A stretch of 53,806 nt of DNA from NCBI GenBank assembly GCA_902517275.1, contig CABYBQ010000006.1, forward strand, positions 1 to 53,806, read 5' to 3'. Numbering within the stretch: position 1 is the stretch's first letter; every line of letters begins with the position of its first letter. The stretch is from an uncultured SAR116 cluster alpha proteobacterium (GTDB taxonomy: Bacteria > Pseudomonadota > Alphaproteobacteria > Puniceispirillales > Marisalimonadaceae). Shown in pieces: positions 46,091 through 53,806 of the stretch. A model generated the notes under the pieces. The model was not told the DNA's origin. It made no database searches and worked only from the letters and a program-made list of their open reading frames with translations. Both the position numbers and the translations under genes were made by a program.

Positions 46091-47173
46091 ATGAATAGAA
46101 CAAAAATTCTTATTGGCACTGATACTATTTCTGGAATAGCTCCTCAGATCTTGAGAGCATTCTTACAAGCGTCAGCTAAAAAAACACTTCCATATGGAAA
46201 TGATGTTTTCACTGAAAAATGTAAAAAAATCATTATAGAGATTTTTGAAAAAAAGGATTTAGAAATTATACCAATGATGTCTGGAACAGCTTCTAACTCT
46301 CTAGCTTTATCCTCTTTCCTTCGTTCTTACGGAAGTATTTTATGTCATAGTGAAGCACATATAAATAAAGATGAAGGAGGAGCACCAGAGTTTTTTTCTG
46401 GTGGAGGGAAGCTGCTGTCTATCTCCAATAATACTGGTAGGCTCAATTCTAGAGATATTACCAATAAACTTGATGAATTGAATTTTAAAGGTAAGGAGCA
46501 CTCAAAAATTTCTGGTATTTCAGTGACACAATTAGCAGAAAATGGAACATTATATTCTCAAAATGAAATAATGGCTATCAGCAAAATTTGTAAAGAAAAT
46601 AATTTTTATTTACACATGGATGGAGCTAGATTCTCTAATGCTTTAGTTTCTCAAAAATCCGTCTCCCCTGCTGAGGCAACATGGAAAATAGGAATTGATT
46701 GTTTATCATTGGGAGCAACAAAAAATGGTGCAATGGCTGCAGAAGTTATTATTTTTTTCGATAAAAATCTTGCAGCAGAAGCAAAAAAAATGATCAAGCA
46801 AACTGGACACATTATACCCAAAACAAGATTTATTTCTGCTCAATTAAATGCATGGTTTAAAGATGATTTATGGTTAAAACTAGCACAAAAGGCAAATGAA
46901 AATGCAACATATCTAAGTAGTGAATTATCAAAATTTCAGGATTTTAAACTTTTATATCCATCACAAGGTAATGAAGTATTTTTAAGAATTAGTAATAAAA
47001 CATACAAAAAAATTCTTGAATTAAATATTATTCCTAATCTTTGGCGTAAAATAAATGACGAAGAAATTGAAATAAGATTTGTAACATCTTTTGAAACAAA
47101 GTTTAGTCTAATTGACGAAATTATTTATAGATTTAAATCTTCTTTTACTTATAATTCAGAGCCCATAATTTAA
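46091..47173 (+). CDS. ltaE: Low-specificity L-threonine aldolase
   Basis: This PLP enzyme cleaves threonine or allo-threonine to glycine and acetaldehyde. Conserved parts are PYGNDVFTEKC, the catalytic His in CHSEAHINKDEGGAPEFFSG, LHMDGARFSNALVS for PLP, and the Schiff-base lysine in LSLGATKNGAM. Length is about 360 from ATG 46091, which has GAAAGAG seven bases upstream. A TTG at 46076 is less likely. The last 18 bases overlap the end of the convergent membrane protein gene. It could provide glycine alongside the serine pathway. The gene symbol follows E. coli usage. Confidence 0.9.
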   Translation: MNRTKILIGTDTISGIAPQILRAFLQASAKKTLPYGNDVFTEKCKKIIIEIFEKKDLEIIPMMSGTASNSLALSSFLRSYGSILCHSEAHINKDEGGAPEFFSGGGKLLSISNNTGRLNSRDITNKLDELNFKGKEHSKISGISVTQLAENGTLYSQNEIMAISKICKENNFYLHMDGARFSNALVSQKSVSPAEATWKIGIDCLSLGATKNGAMAAEVIIFFDKNLAAEAKKMIKQTGHIIPKTRFISAQLNAWFKDDLWLKLAQKANENATYLSSELSKFQDFKLLYPSQGNEVFLRISNKTYKKILELNIIPNLWRKINDEEIEIRFVTSFETKFSLIDEIIYRFKSSFTYNSEPII

Positions 47174-47530
47174 ATATAGAGCTATATTTAAAATTACTGA
47201 TTTAATTTGTTCAATTATTTGTTTTTCAAATATGAAAGCAAACTTACCTATGTAAGAGTATCCTAAGAGTAAGGGCAAAAAGTATATTCTTATCATAAAA
47301 AAAAGCCATGCTATATAGAGAGGTATAAGAGGTTGAACTATAAATTTTGGAGTTATTCTTAAAGTAGCATAGAGGATAGGAGAAGTTATTTTTGTAAAAA
47401 ATGTAAAAAAACTTAAATTACTTTCCTCACTAATAAATAAGTTTAATACAAACTTTAAAATTAAAATAGCCATTATTAGAGCTAAAATATAGTCAATTAT
47501 AATTAGCCATATAGGAAATGCAATGTTCAT
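47156..47530 (-). CDS. Inner-membrane protein, possibly YggT-like
   Basis: The product has 124 residues with three hydrophobic segments (about 6-32, 45-60 and 64-90). The spacing of FTKITSPILYATLRITPKF resembles the PIRxxIP element of YggT proteins, but the match is not strong. YggT proteins affect membrane potential or secretion in some bacteria. It lies alone on the minus strand between the threonine aldolase and ettA. The function is not known. Confidence 0.6.
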   Translation of the reverse strand: MNIAFPIWLIIIDYILALIMAILILKFVLNLFISEESNLSFFTFFTKITSPILYATLRITPKFIVQPLIPLYIAWLFFMIRIYFLPLLLGYSYIGKFAFIFEKQIIEQIKSVILNIALYLNYGL

Positions 47531-47581
47531 AATTTATTATACAAATATAATGGTAAAAATAAAAATTATTATTTAAATTAC

Positions 47582-47610
47582 TTAAACGAATAAATAACTC
47601 CAAATATAAT
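47582..47610 (+). promoter_or_regulatory. Candidate sigma-70 promoter for ettA
   Basis: A perfect TATAAT at 47605-47610 lies 17 bases after TTAAAC (47582-47587). A start near 47617 would give a leader of about 38 bases to the ettA ATG at 47655. It lies in the 124-base gap between the divergent membrane protein gene and ettA, where a promoter is required. Confidence 0.5.
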
Positions 47611-47654
47611 TTTATGTTAATTAATAAACGGTATTAAATTTCTGAGGTAAACTA

Positions 47655-49334
47655 ATGAATAATCCACAATATATCTACTCAATGTATAAATTGAATAAAA
47701 TTTATCCTGGAGGCAAACAAGTTATTAAAGATATTAGCTTGTCATTTTTACCTGGAGCAAAAATTGGTGTTTTAGGGGGAAATGGCGCAGGAAAATCTAC
47801 TCTTTTAAAAATTATGGCAGGAGTTGATAAAGAGTATAATGGTGACGCAAAATTGGCAGATGGTATAAAGGTTGGTTATCTTGCTCAAGAACCTGAATTA
47901 AATAGTGATTTAAATGTATATGAAAACGTCATGGAGGGTATGGCTGAAGCAAAAAAACTTGTCGATGATTTCAATACTATTTCATTAAAATTTTCTGAGA
48001 ATTTAACTGACGAAGAAATGAATGAAACAATTGTTAAACAAGGAGAACTACAAGAACAAATTGATAATATGGATGCCTGGGATATAGATAGAAAAGCTGA
48101 AATTGCAATGGATGCACTAAGCTTGCCTCCTGCAGAAGCAAATATAAAGCACTTGTCAGGCGGTGAAAAAAGAAGGGTAGCATTAGCACAATTATTATTA
48201 TCAAATCCTGATTTTCTGTTATTAGATGAACCAACAAATCATTTGGACGCTCTATCAGTTGCTTGGTTACAAAGATTTCTTCATGATTTTCCAGGTACAG
48301 TTGTAACCATTACTCACGACAGATATTTTTTAGATGAAGTGGCTGGATGGATTTTAGAATTAGATCGTGGAGAGGGTATTCCTTATAAAGGTAATTATTC
48401 AGGATGGTTAGAACAGAAACAAAAAAGATTAGAACTAGAAGGAAAGATAGAAGAAGCAAGAAAAAGAAAATTAAATGAAGAGCTAGAATGGATTCAATCA
48501 GCGCCAAGAGCAAGACAGGCAAAATCAAAAGCACGAATATCTTCTTATGAAGAGTTAGTAGCAAGAGAACAAAAAAAAGAAATTAACTCTGGTAATCTTG
48601 TTATACCTCCTGCTCCTAGGCTAGGTGATGAAGTAATAAATTTTGAAAATGTATCCAAGTCTTTTGAAGATAAATTGTTAATAGATAATTTGAGTTTTAA
48701 GTTACCTCCAGGTGGAATTGTAGGTGTTATTGGAGCTAATGGCGCAGGAAAAACTACTTTATTCAGATTAATCACAAAAGAAGAAAAACCAAACAGTGGA
48801 GATATTTCAATTGGTAATACAGTACGTTTAAATTATGTAGATCAGTCTAGAGACATTTTAAAGCCTCAACAAAACGTTTGGGAATCTATTTGTGACGGAT
48901 TAGATGAAATAGAGATCGGGAAAAAAACAATTCAAAGTAGAGCATATGTAGGACAATTCAATTTCAAAGGATCTGATCAACAAAAAATTGTAAGCCAGTT
49001 ATCAGGAGGTGAAAGAAATAGAGTTCATCTTGCAAAGATGTTAAAAACTCCTGGAAATGTATTACTTTTAGATGAGCCTACTAACGATTTAGACGTTGAT
49101 ACTTTAAGATCTTTAGAGGAGGCAATTTTAGATTTTTCTGGATGTGTCGTTGTAATTTCACACGATAGATGGTTTTTAAACAAACTTGCTACACACATAT
49201 TAGCATTTGAGGGTGGAAGTCATGTCGAATGGTTTGAGGGTAACTATCAAGATTATGAAAATGACAAAAAAAGAAGATTAGGAGATGATGCATTAAACCC
49301 TAAAAGGATTAAATATAAGCCAATATCTAGATAA
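47655..49334 (+). CDS. ettA: Energy-dependent translational throttle protein EttA (ABC-F)
   Basis: EttA is an ABC-F ATPase that sits in the ribosomal E site and gates early elongation according to ATP levels. Two ABC domains are complete: Walker A GGNGAGKSTL and GANGAGKTTL, signatures LSGGEKRRVA and LSGGERNRVH, Walker B LLLDEPTNHLD and LLLDEPTNDLD. The arm lies near residues 95-140. The 559 residues and the C-terminus (NPKRIKYKPI) fit EttA better than other ABC-F proteins. GAGG precedes the ATG. Its stop is one base from the stop of convergent mlaC. Confidence 0.97.
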   Translation: MNNPQYIYSMYKLNKIYPGGKQVIKDISLSFLPGAKIGVLGGNGAGKSTLLKIMAGVDKEYNGDAKLADGIKVGYLAQEPELNSDLNVYENVMEGMAEAKKLVDDFNTISLKFSENLTDEEMNETIVKQGELQEQIDNMDAWDIDRKAEIAMDALSLPPAEANIKHLSGGEKRRVALAQLLLSNPDFLLLDEPTNHLDALSVAWLQRFLHDFPGTVVTITHDRYFLDEVAGWILELDRGEGIPYKGNYSGWLEQKQKRLELEGKIEEARKRKLNEELEWIQSAPRARQAKSKARISSYEELVAREQKKEINSGNLVIPPAPRLGDEVINFENVSKSFEDKLLIDNLSFKLPPGGIVGVIGANGAGKTTLFRLITKEEKPNSGDISIGNTVRLNYVDQSRDILKPQQNVWESICDGLDEIEIGKKTIQSRAYVGQFNFKGSDQQKIVSQLSGGERNRVHLAKMLKTPGNVLLLDEPTNDLDVDTLRSLEEAILDFSGCVVVISHDRWFLNKLATHILAFEGGSHVEWFEGNYQDYENDKKRRLGDDALNPKRIKYKPISR

Positions 49335-49335
49335 A

Positions 49336-49971
49336 TCACTCACTCTTAGTAAAGGTATTTAATAAAGCTTTAAAATCGCCCTTATATCTTCGTAGTATAG
49401 CCATTGTTTCAGCTTTATGTGAACTTACTAGTGATACGCCTTCAATCTCTAGATCAAGCACAAGAAAATTTCCTTTTTTATCCTTTGCCAATTTCCATAA
49501 AAGATTTACATCAGGAATTTTTTTACTATGATCCTTTATTATACCCTTTACATATACTAATTTTTTACCTCTTGCTTCAGATTTCAAAGGTTTGTATGCC
49601 AATGTAGCTAGTGTGTTTAAATGTTCTTCAATTGTATTTACAATTTGTTTAAGTAAAGCACTTTTATATTTTTCTTTTTGGGTATTAGTAGCTTTTTTCC
49701 AATAACTTCCAGTAGTTGCTCTCGCCATAAAATCCAAATTAATAAATTGCTTTATCAATATTTCAATTTTCAATGATCTTTCTTTTGGTGAGAGCTTTAT
49801 TGTTTTTACAGCATGCTGTTTAGCATCGGCAATCATCTTTTGAACAATTACTTCACCATTTTTTACATTATCAGAATAAGATTGAGATGTTAAAAATTGA
49901 AAAAATAAAAATGAAAAAAGAGTAATGCATAAAACTTTTTTTAAATTTAGATTATTGTAAGAGTTTTTCAA
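49336..49971 (-). CDS. mlaC: Phospholipid-transport periplasmic protein MlaC
   Basis: MlaC shuttles phospholipids from the outer membrane to the inner-membrane MlaFEDB complex. The 211 residues have a signal peptide (about 1-33) and the MlaC fold (FINLDFMARATTGSYWKKAT, GIIKDHSKKIPDVNLLWKLA). The start is a TTG within the last 20 bases of mlaA, so the two genes overlap and may be translationally coupled. MlaFED is not in the window. Its neighbour mlaA supports the assignment. Confidence 0.9.
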   Translation of the reverse strand: MKNSYNNLNLKKVLCITLFSFLFFQFLTSQSYSDNVKNGEVIVQKMIADAKQHAVKTIKLSPKERSLKIEILIKQFINLDFMARATTGSYWKKATNTQKEKYKSALLKQIVNTIEEHLNTLATLAYKPLKSEARGKKLVYVKGIIKDHSKKIPDVNLLWKLAKDKKGNFLVLDLEIEGVSLVSSHKAETMAILRRYKGDFKALLNTFTKSE

Positions 49972-50689
49972 ATTCTATATCCAATTTGTTGTTTTTATCT
50001 TCGAGATATGTATCACCATACACATTTTTTCTTCTATTTTGTATATAATAAGACTTCATTTTTGTATAAGGGTCAGGTGATTCATAAATATTTTCAATAT
50101 TTTTTGCAAGTTTACTTCTTTTATCAACTAAGTTGACTGGGATTTCTACCAAGCTCAATTTATTGACAGAATTAGATGAAACATTGCTTAAATTTTGCCT
50201 GTCTGACAACGTTCCTGTAAAATCCCGAGCAGTTTTAGGACCTAATAAAGGTAACATTAAAAAAGGACCTTCTGGAACATTAAGCTTGGCTAAAGTAGAC
50301 CCTAAATCTTTTTTTTGGATTTTAGTTTCATTATTATCAAAGTCATAAAAACCAAATGATAGCCCATTTAACATAAATTTTGCGGAAGCTAAAATTGTAT
50401 TTTCTAAGTCCATCTGCAGGGCGCTATTTACTATAGTACTAGGAGTATCCATCCACTCTAAGTGATTACTTATATTTTTTCTAATTGAATGAGGGATTGT
50501 TTTAACGTATGCGGTACTTACAGGAGAAACTATGTTTTGATCTAAAGATTTATTAAAAGCAAAAATATTCCTATTTAGACTTTCAAATGGATCTGTACTT
50601 TCAGCAGAGTTTTTTAAATTGGTAGAACAGCTACTTAATACAAACAATAATATTAACAAATATGAAAATACAAATTTATTTTGTTTCAT
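49952..50689 (-). CDS. mlaA: Outer-membrane lipoprotein MlaA (VacJ)
   Basis: MlaA removes misplaced phospholipids from the outer leaflet and gives them to MlaC. The lipobox LSSCS puts the acylated Cys near residue 21. The hallmark DPFESLNRNIFAFNKSLDQN is near residue 33. EGPFLMLPLLGPKTARDFTG and the C-terminal YIQNRRKNVYGD are also typical. It has 245 residues. The gene overlaps mlaC by 20 bases and is divergent from uvrD across 126 bases. Confidence 0.95.
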   Translation of the reverse strand: MKQNKFVFSYLLILLFVLSSCSTNLKNSAESTDPFESLNRNIFAFNKSLDQNIVSPVSTAYVKTIPHSIRKNISNHLEWMDTPSTIVNSALQMDLENTILASAKFMLNGLSFGFYDFDNNETKIQKKDLGSTLAKLNVPEGPFLMLPLLGPKTARDFTGTLSDRQNLSNVSSNSVNKLSLVEIPVNLVDKRSKLAKNIENIYESPDPYTKMKSYYIQNRRKNVYGDTYLEDKNNKLDIEFEKLLQ

Positions 50690-50815
50690 TTCAAGTAATT
50701 ACTTTCTTAATTATTAACTAAATTTATTATCATTTATTTATTAATTTTCTACAAGTTAAACCATTGATATGTTAGAAATAAAAATTAATTATAATCAAGA
50801 AACTTTTTAAAATTT

Positions 50816-53053
50816 ATGAACAACTTTTATAACCACCGGGCATTTATTGATCTAAACCCATCTCAAAAAGAAGCAGTAAAAAATTTAGAGGGTCCTTTAT
50901 TGGTTTTATCGGGAGCGGGAACCGGGAAAACAAGAGTGCTTACTGCCAGACTTGCAAATCTCTTATATAGTAATAAGACCAAACCTTGGAATATACTTGC
51001 AGTAACTTTTACGAATAAAGCTGCAAAAGAAATGAGGATTAGACTAGAAAGTTTAATAGGCCCTTCAGCAAACTCGGTTTGGTTAGGAACATTTCATTCA
51101 ATAGCTGCCAGAATATTAAGAGAAAACGCTGAAATTGTAGGGTTAAGTTCAAATTACACCATTATTACTCCAGATGATCAAGTAAGACTATTAAAACAAA
51201 TAATGCTTGACGATGAAATTGATATTAAAAAATTTACTCCAAAATCAATGTCAAATTTAATTGGGAAATGGAAAGATAAAGGTTATAAGCCAGAAGATTT
51301 AAAAATTTCAGATATTGATTATTTCGCGAATGGTAAAGCCATTAATGTTTATAAAACTTATCAAATGAGATTGATTACTCTTAATTCAGCTGATTTTGGA
51401 GACTTGCTTCTTCATAATTTAACGATTTTTTCAAAACACTCAGATATATTAAATCAATATCATTCCAAAATATTATATTTTTTAGTTGATGAATATCAAG
51501 ATACCAACACTATACAATATTTATGGTTAAAACTTTTGGCTGATAAAACTAAAAATATTTGCTGTGTAGGAGACGATGATCAGTCTATATATGGATGGAG
51601 AGGTGCCCAGGTTGGAAACATATTAAGATTTGAAAAGGATTATCCATTAGCAAAAGTTATAAAATTAGAAGAAAATTACAGATCCACTGGAAGAATTTTA
51701 CAAGCTGCTAATAGTGTTATTATAAATAATAAAGAAAGATTAGGCAAAAATCTTAAAACTTCTTCAAAAGAAGGAGACAAAATTGATTTAATATCTGTAT
51801 GGGATGGAATGGAAGAGGCGAAAAAGACTAGTTTAGAAATTGAAAATCTCTATTCTGCAGGTTTTAGGCATGATCAGATGGCAGTCTTAGTTAGAGCTGG
51901 TCATCAGACCAGATATTTTGAAGAAAGATTTGTTGACATTGGAATTCCTTATAAAGTTATAGGCGCTAAATTTTATGAAAGAATGGAAATTAGGGATGCT
52001 TTGGCATATCTCAGGGTAGTTCAACAGCCTAATGATGATCTTGCTTTAGAAAGAATTATTAATATTCCAAAACGTGGATTAGGAACAAATACTACAAGCA
52101 TGATACATTCTTACGCACAAAAAAATAATATTTCTTTTTTTTCCGCATCTCAAGAATTGTTAATGACTGACGAACTTAGGCCAAGTGTTAAAAGAACTTT
52201 GCTAAATCTAATAAATCAATTTTTAGATTGGAATAATAAAATAAAAGAAATTCCTCATACGGATTTAGCATTAAAAGTACTGGAAGAGTCAGGATATATT
52301 GGACATTGGCAAAATGAAAAATCTCTTGATGGAGAAGGTAGACTGGAAAACTTAAAAGAATTAATAAATGCTATGAGTGGTTTTGAAAATCTTTCTGGTT
52401 TTTTAGAACATATTTCACTTGTTATGGACGGTGATAACACAGCTGATGCAGGTGAAGTATCGTTAATGACTTTACATGCCGCTAAGGGACTTGAATTCGA
52501 TGTGGTTTTTTTACCTGGATGGGAAGAGGGACTGTTTCCTAGTCAAAGGTCTATAGATGAATTAGGCTTGGCAGGATTAGAAGAGGAAAGACGACTAGCC
52601 TATGTAGGCATCACTAGAGCAAAGCAAAGATTATTTATAACCTTTGCAGCTAATAGACAAATTCACGGATTATGGCAAGGATCGATCCCATCAAGATTTA
52701 TAAGTGAACTTCCAAGACATATTCTTAACGAAAATATAGAAGGAAATATTGGTGCTGATGCGTCAAGCTACAATCAAATTGATTTTGGCTTGTCTACAAA
52801 AAATGCATCTTACGGACCAGGATTTTTAAGGGCAAAGCAAAATGGAATAAAAGGAATTAATCCTTATAATAAAGCTCATATAAATACTAATATTTTAAAC
52901 TCTAATATTGAATTTGATAATGGGCAGAGAGTTTTTCATCAAAAATTTGGAATGGGCCTTATTATTTCTTCTGATGGCGATAAATTAAATATAAACTTTG
53001 ACAAAGCAGGCGAAAAGAAAGTTGTATCAAGCTTTGTTAAGTTGATAGATTGA
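50816..53053 (+). CDS. uvrD: ATP-dependent DNA helicase UvrD/PcrA type
   Basis: This superfamily 1A helicase unwinds DNA in nucleotide-excision and mismatch repair. Helicase motifs in order: Q motif LNPSQKEAV, Walker A SGAGTGKT, Ia FTNKAAKEM, II VDEYQDTN, III DDQSIYGWRGA, IV ENYRST, V LMTLHAAKGLEFDVVFLP, VI LAYVGITRAKQRL. The C-terminal part (from about 700) is a Tudor-like RNA-polymerase-binding domain (GQRVFHQKFGMGLII). Length 745. A TATAAT at 50790-50795 precedes the ATG, but its best -35 (TTGATA) is 20 bases away. Confidence 0.97.
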   Translation: MNNFYNHRAFIDLNPSQKEAVKNLEGPLLVLSGAGTGKTRVLTARLANLLYSNKTKPWNILAVTFTNKAAKEMRIRLESLIGPSANSVWLGTFHSIAARILRENAEIVGLSSNYTIITPDDQVRLLKQIMLDDEIDIKKFTPKSMSNLIGKWKDKGYKPEDLKISDIDYFANGKAINVYKTYQMRLITLNSADFGDLLLHNLTIFSKHSDILNQYHSKILYFLVDEYQDTNTIQYLWLKLLADKTKNICCVGDDDQSIYGWRGAQVGNILRFEKDYPLAKVIKLEENYRSTGRILQAANSVIINNKERLGKNLKTSSKEGDKIDLISVWDGMEEAKKTSLEIENLYSAGFRHDQMAVLVRAGHQTRYFEERFVDIGIPYKVIGAKFYERMEIRDALAYLRVVQQPNDDLALERIINIPKRGLGTNTTSMIHSYAQKNNISFFSASQELLMTDELRPSVKRTLLNLINQFLDWNNKIKEIPHTDLALKVLEESGYIGHWQNEKSLDGEGRLENLKELINAMSGFENLSGFLEHISLVMDGDNTADAGEVSLMTLHAAKGLEFDVVFLPGWEEGLFPSQRSIDELGLAGLEEERRLAYVGITRAKQRLFITFAANRQIHGLWQGSIPSRFISELPRHILNENIEGNIGADASSYNQIDFGLSTKNASYGPGFLRAKQNGIKGINPYNKAHINTNILNSNIEFDNGQRVFHQKFGMGLIISSDGDKLNINFDKAGEKKVVSSFVKLID

Positions 53054-53065
53054 TAAATTTTTATT

Positions 53066-53806
53066 ATGGATTTATGGTCAGTAAGATTTGATATACAAGA
53101 TAATTTCAAAAATATATTTTCAGAATATGTTGAAGATTTTGAAGGTTATATATCTTCCAGCTTATTTGTAAATGAAGATAAAAATAAAAAAAAATATACT
53201 AATTTTTATTTAAATAATATTGCAAGTAATAAATTTGGAGAATTTCACCAAAATCAAATTTGGGTATTAGAAGTTTTTTTAAATCAAAAACCTGATATTA
53301 ATAATATCAGTCGTAAATTAAATTATCTCGCTAAAGAGTTGAAAACTACAGAATATTTTTTTTATGATTATTCAAGAAAAGATAAATATAGAAATAGACT
53401 TAATGTAAGTAAGATCTCACAAAAGAATTGGCTTAAACACAATAGAAAATCTTTCCCAATAATTAATATAGATAACTTTTATATCTACGGGTCACATAAT
53501 AATAAAGATTGTTCAGCAAGTAAAATTCCTATAAAAATAGATGCCTCTACTGCATTTGGAACTGGATCCCACGAAACTACTAAATGTTGTTTAAAAGCTC
53601 TAACTTTTATATCTAGAGATACTAAATTAAACCAGATTTTAGATTATGGATGTGGGACAGGTATATTGGGAATATCCTCAAAAAAGATATTTAAAAAAAG
53701 TAAGGTAACTTTTGTTGATATAGATAAAAATGCTGTGAAACTCACAAAAGAAAATCTTAAACTAAATAACATTGTACTAAACAATGTTTATTTAACTAAT
53801 TCATAC
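53066..53806 (+). CDS. prmA: Ribosomal protein L11 methyltransferase PrmA, 5' part
   Basis: The frame is open from ATG 53066 to the window edge, giving 247 residues of a protein about 290-300 long. The N-terminal substrate-recognition domain is diverged and very Asn/Lys-rich. From about residue 165 the family is clear: IDASTAFGTGSHETTKCCL, then the SAM-binding LDYGCGTGILGI and FVDIDKNAV. PrmA trimethylates ribosomal protein L11. It starts 12 bases after uvrD, an adjacency I recall from other alphaproteobacteria. The rest of the gene lies beyond the window. Confidence 0.93.
   Translation, partial: MDLWSVRFDIQDNFKNIFSEYVEDFEGYISSSLFVNEDKNKKKYTNFYLNNIASNKFGEFHQNQIWVLEVFLNQKPDINNISRKLNYLAKELKTTEYFFYDYSRKDKYRNRLNVSKISQKNWLKHNRKSFPIINIDNFYIYGSHNNKDCSASKIPIKIDASTAFGTGSHETTKCCLKALTFISRDTKLNQILDYGCGTGILGISSKKIFKKSKVTFVDIDKNAVKLTKENLKLNNIVLNNVYLTNSY

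Noticed and set aside
50764-50795. Promoter of uvrD (TTGATA and TATAAT)
   Set aside because: The -10 is perfect, but the spacing to the -35 is 20 bases, so it is not annotated separately and only noted with uvrD.
1-53806. CRISPR array, prophage, insertion sequence, toxin-antitoxin or restriction system
   Set aside because: No regularly spaced repeats, no transposase or phage genes and no defence-type gene pairs are present. The small RHH protein has no toxin partner beside it.

Overview
The window is a 53.8 kb stretch of chromosome from a small-genome, AT-rich alphaproteobacterium, probably a free-living marine lineage. The gene order is typically alphaproteobacterial: ruvCAB-ybgC-tolQRAB-pal-cpoB-tilS-ftsH-folP-glmM, serC-serA-hisZ-purA, and rpoD next to a tRNA. 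Base composition is very AT-rich by eye. Intergenic gaps are short, with none over 300 bases lacking a gene. All six convergent gene pairs overlap or abut at their stop codons. I cannot name the genus. Streamlined groups such as AEGEAN-169/HIMB59 or SAR116 relatives would fit, but that is inference.

Layout. 1-2.4 kb: the tail of a gene that is probably dnaG, then rpoD and a CAU-anticodon tRNA with tRNA-Ile2 features. 2.5-6.5 kb: a three-gene sugar-acid cluster (IlvD/Edd dehydratase, RraA-like protein, UxaA-type dehydratase). 6.5-9.7 kb, minus strand: polyprenyl diphosphate synthase, an HTH/S24-like regulator, an RlmD-type rRNA methyltransferase and a ribbon-helix-helix protein. 9.8-14.7 kb, plus strand: a TrmN6-like methyltransferase, an S49 peptidase, a small zinc-ribbon membrane protein and glyQS. 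14.7-20.0 kb, minus strand: class I aldolase, EF-P, a degenerate SuhB-like protein, a MotA/ExbB-like and OmpA/MotB-like pair, a small membrane protein and L31. 20.1-37.6 kb, plus strand: DUF4164-like protein, zapA, 6S RNA, 5-formyl-THF cyclo-ligase, YmdB-like phosphoesterase, YebC, ruvCAB, the full Tol-Pal set, tilS, ftsH, folP, glmM and thiD. 37.6-53.8 kb: GST, serC (with a possible structured leader), serA, hisZ, purA, rpoH, rluD, a DUF6476-like protein, threonine aldolase, a membrane protein, ettA, mlaC/mlaA, uvrD and the first part of prmA.

How the genes work together. Most are housekeeping: transcription (rpoD, rpoH, 6S RNA), translation (glyQS, efp, tilS with its likely substrate tRNA, rlmD, rluD, ettA, rpmE, prmA), recombination and repair (ruvCAB, uvrD) and the envelope (Tol-Pal, Mla, glmM, ftsH). 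The accessory part is the sugar-acid trio just downstream of the tRNA.

The most unusual signals are: a SuhB-family protein that has lost most of its metal ligands; a compact predicted pseudoknot just before the serC ribosome-binding site; a divergent pair (rluD and a DUF6476-like gene) that share one CATG as both start codons; and the consistent terminator-less convergent overlaps. I found no insertion sequence, prophage, CRISPR array or complete novel multi-gene system.
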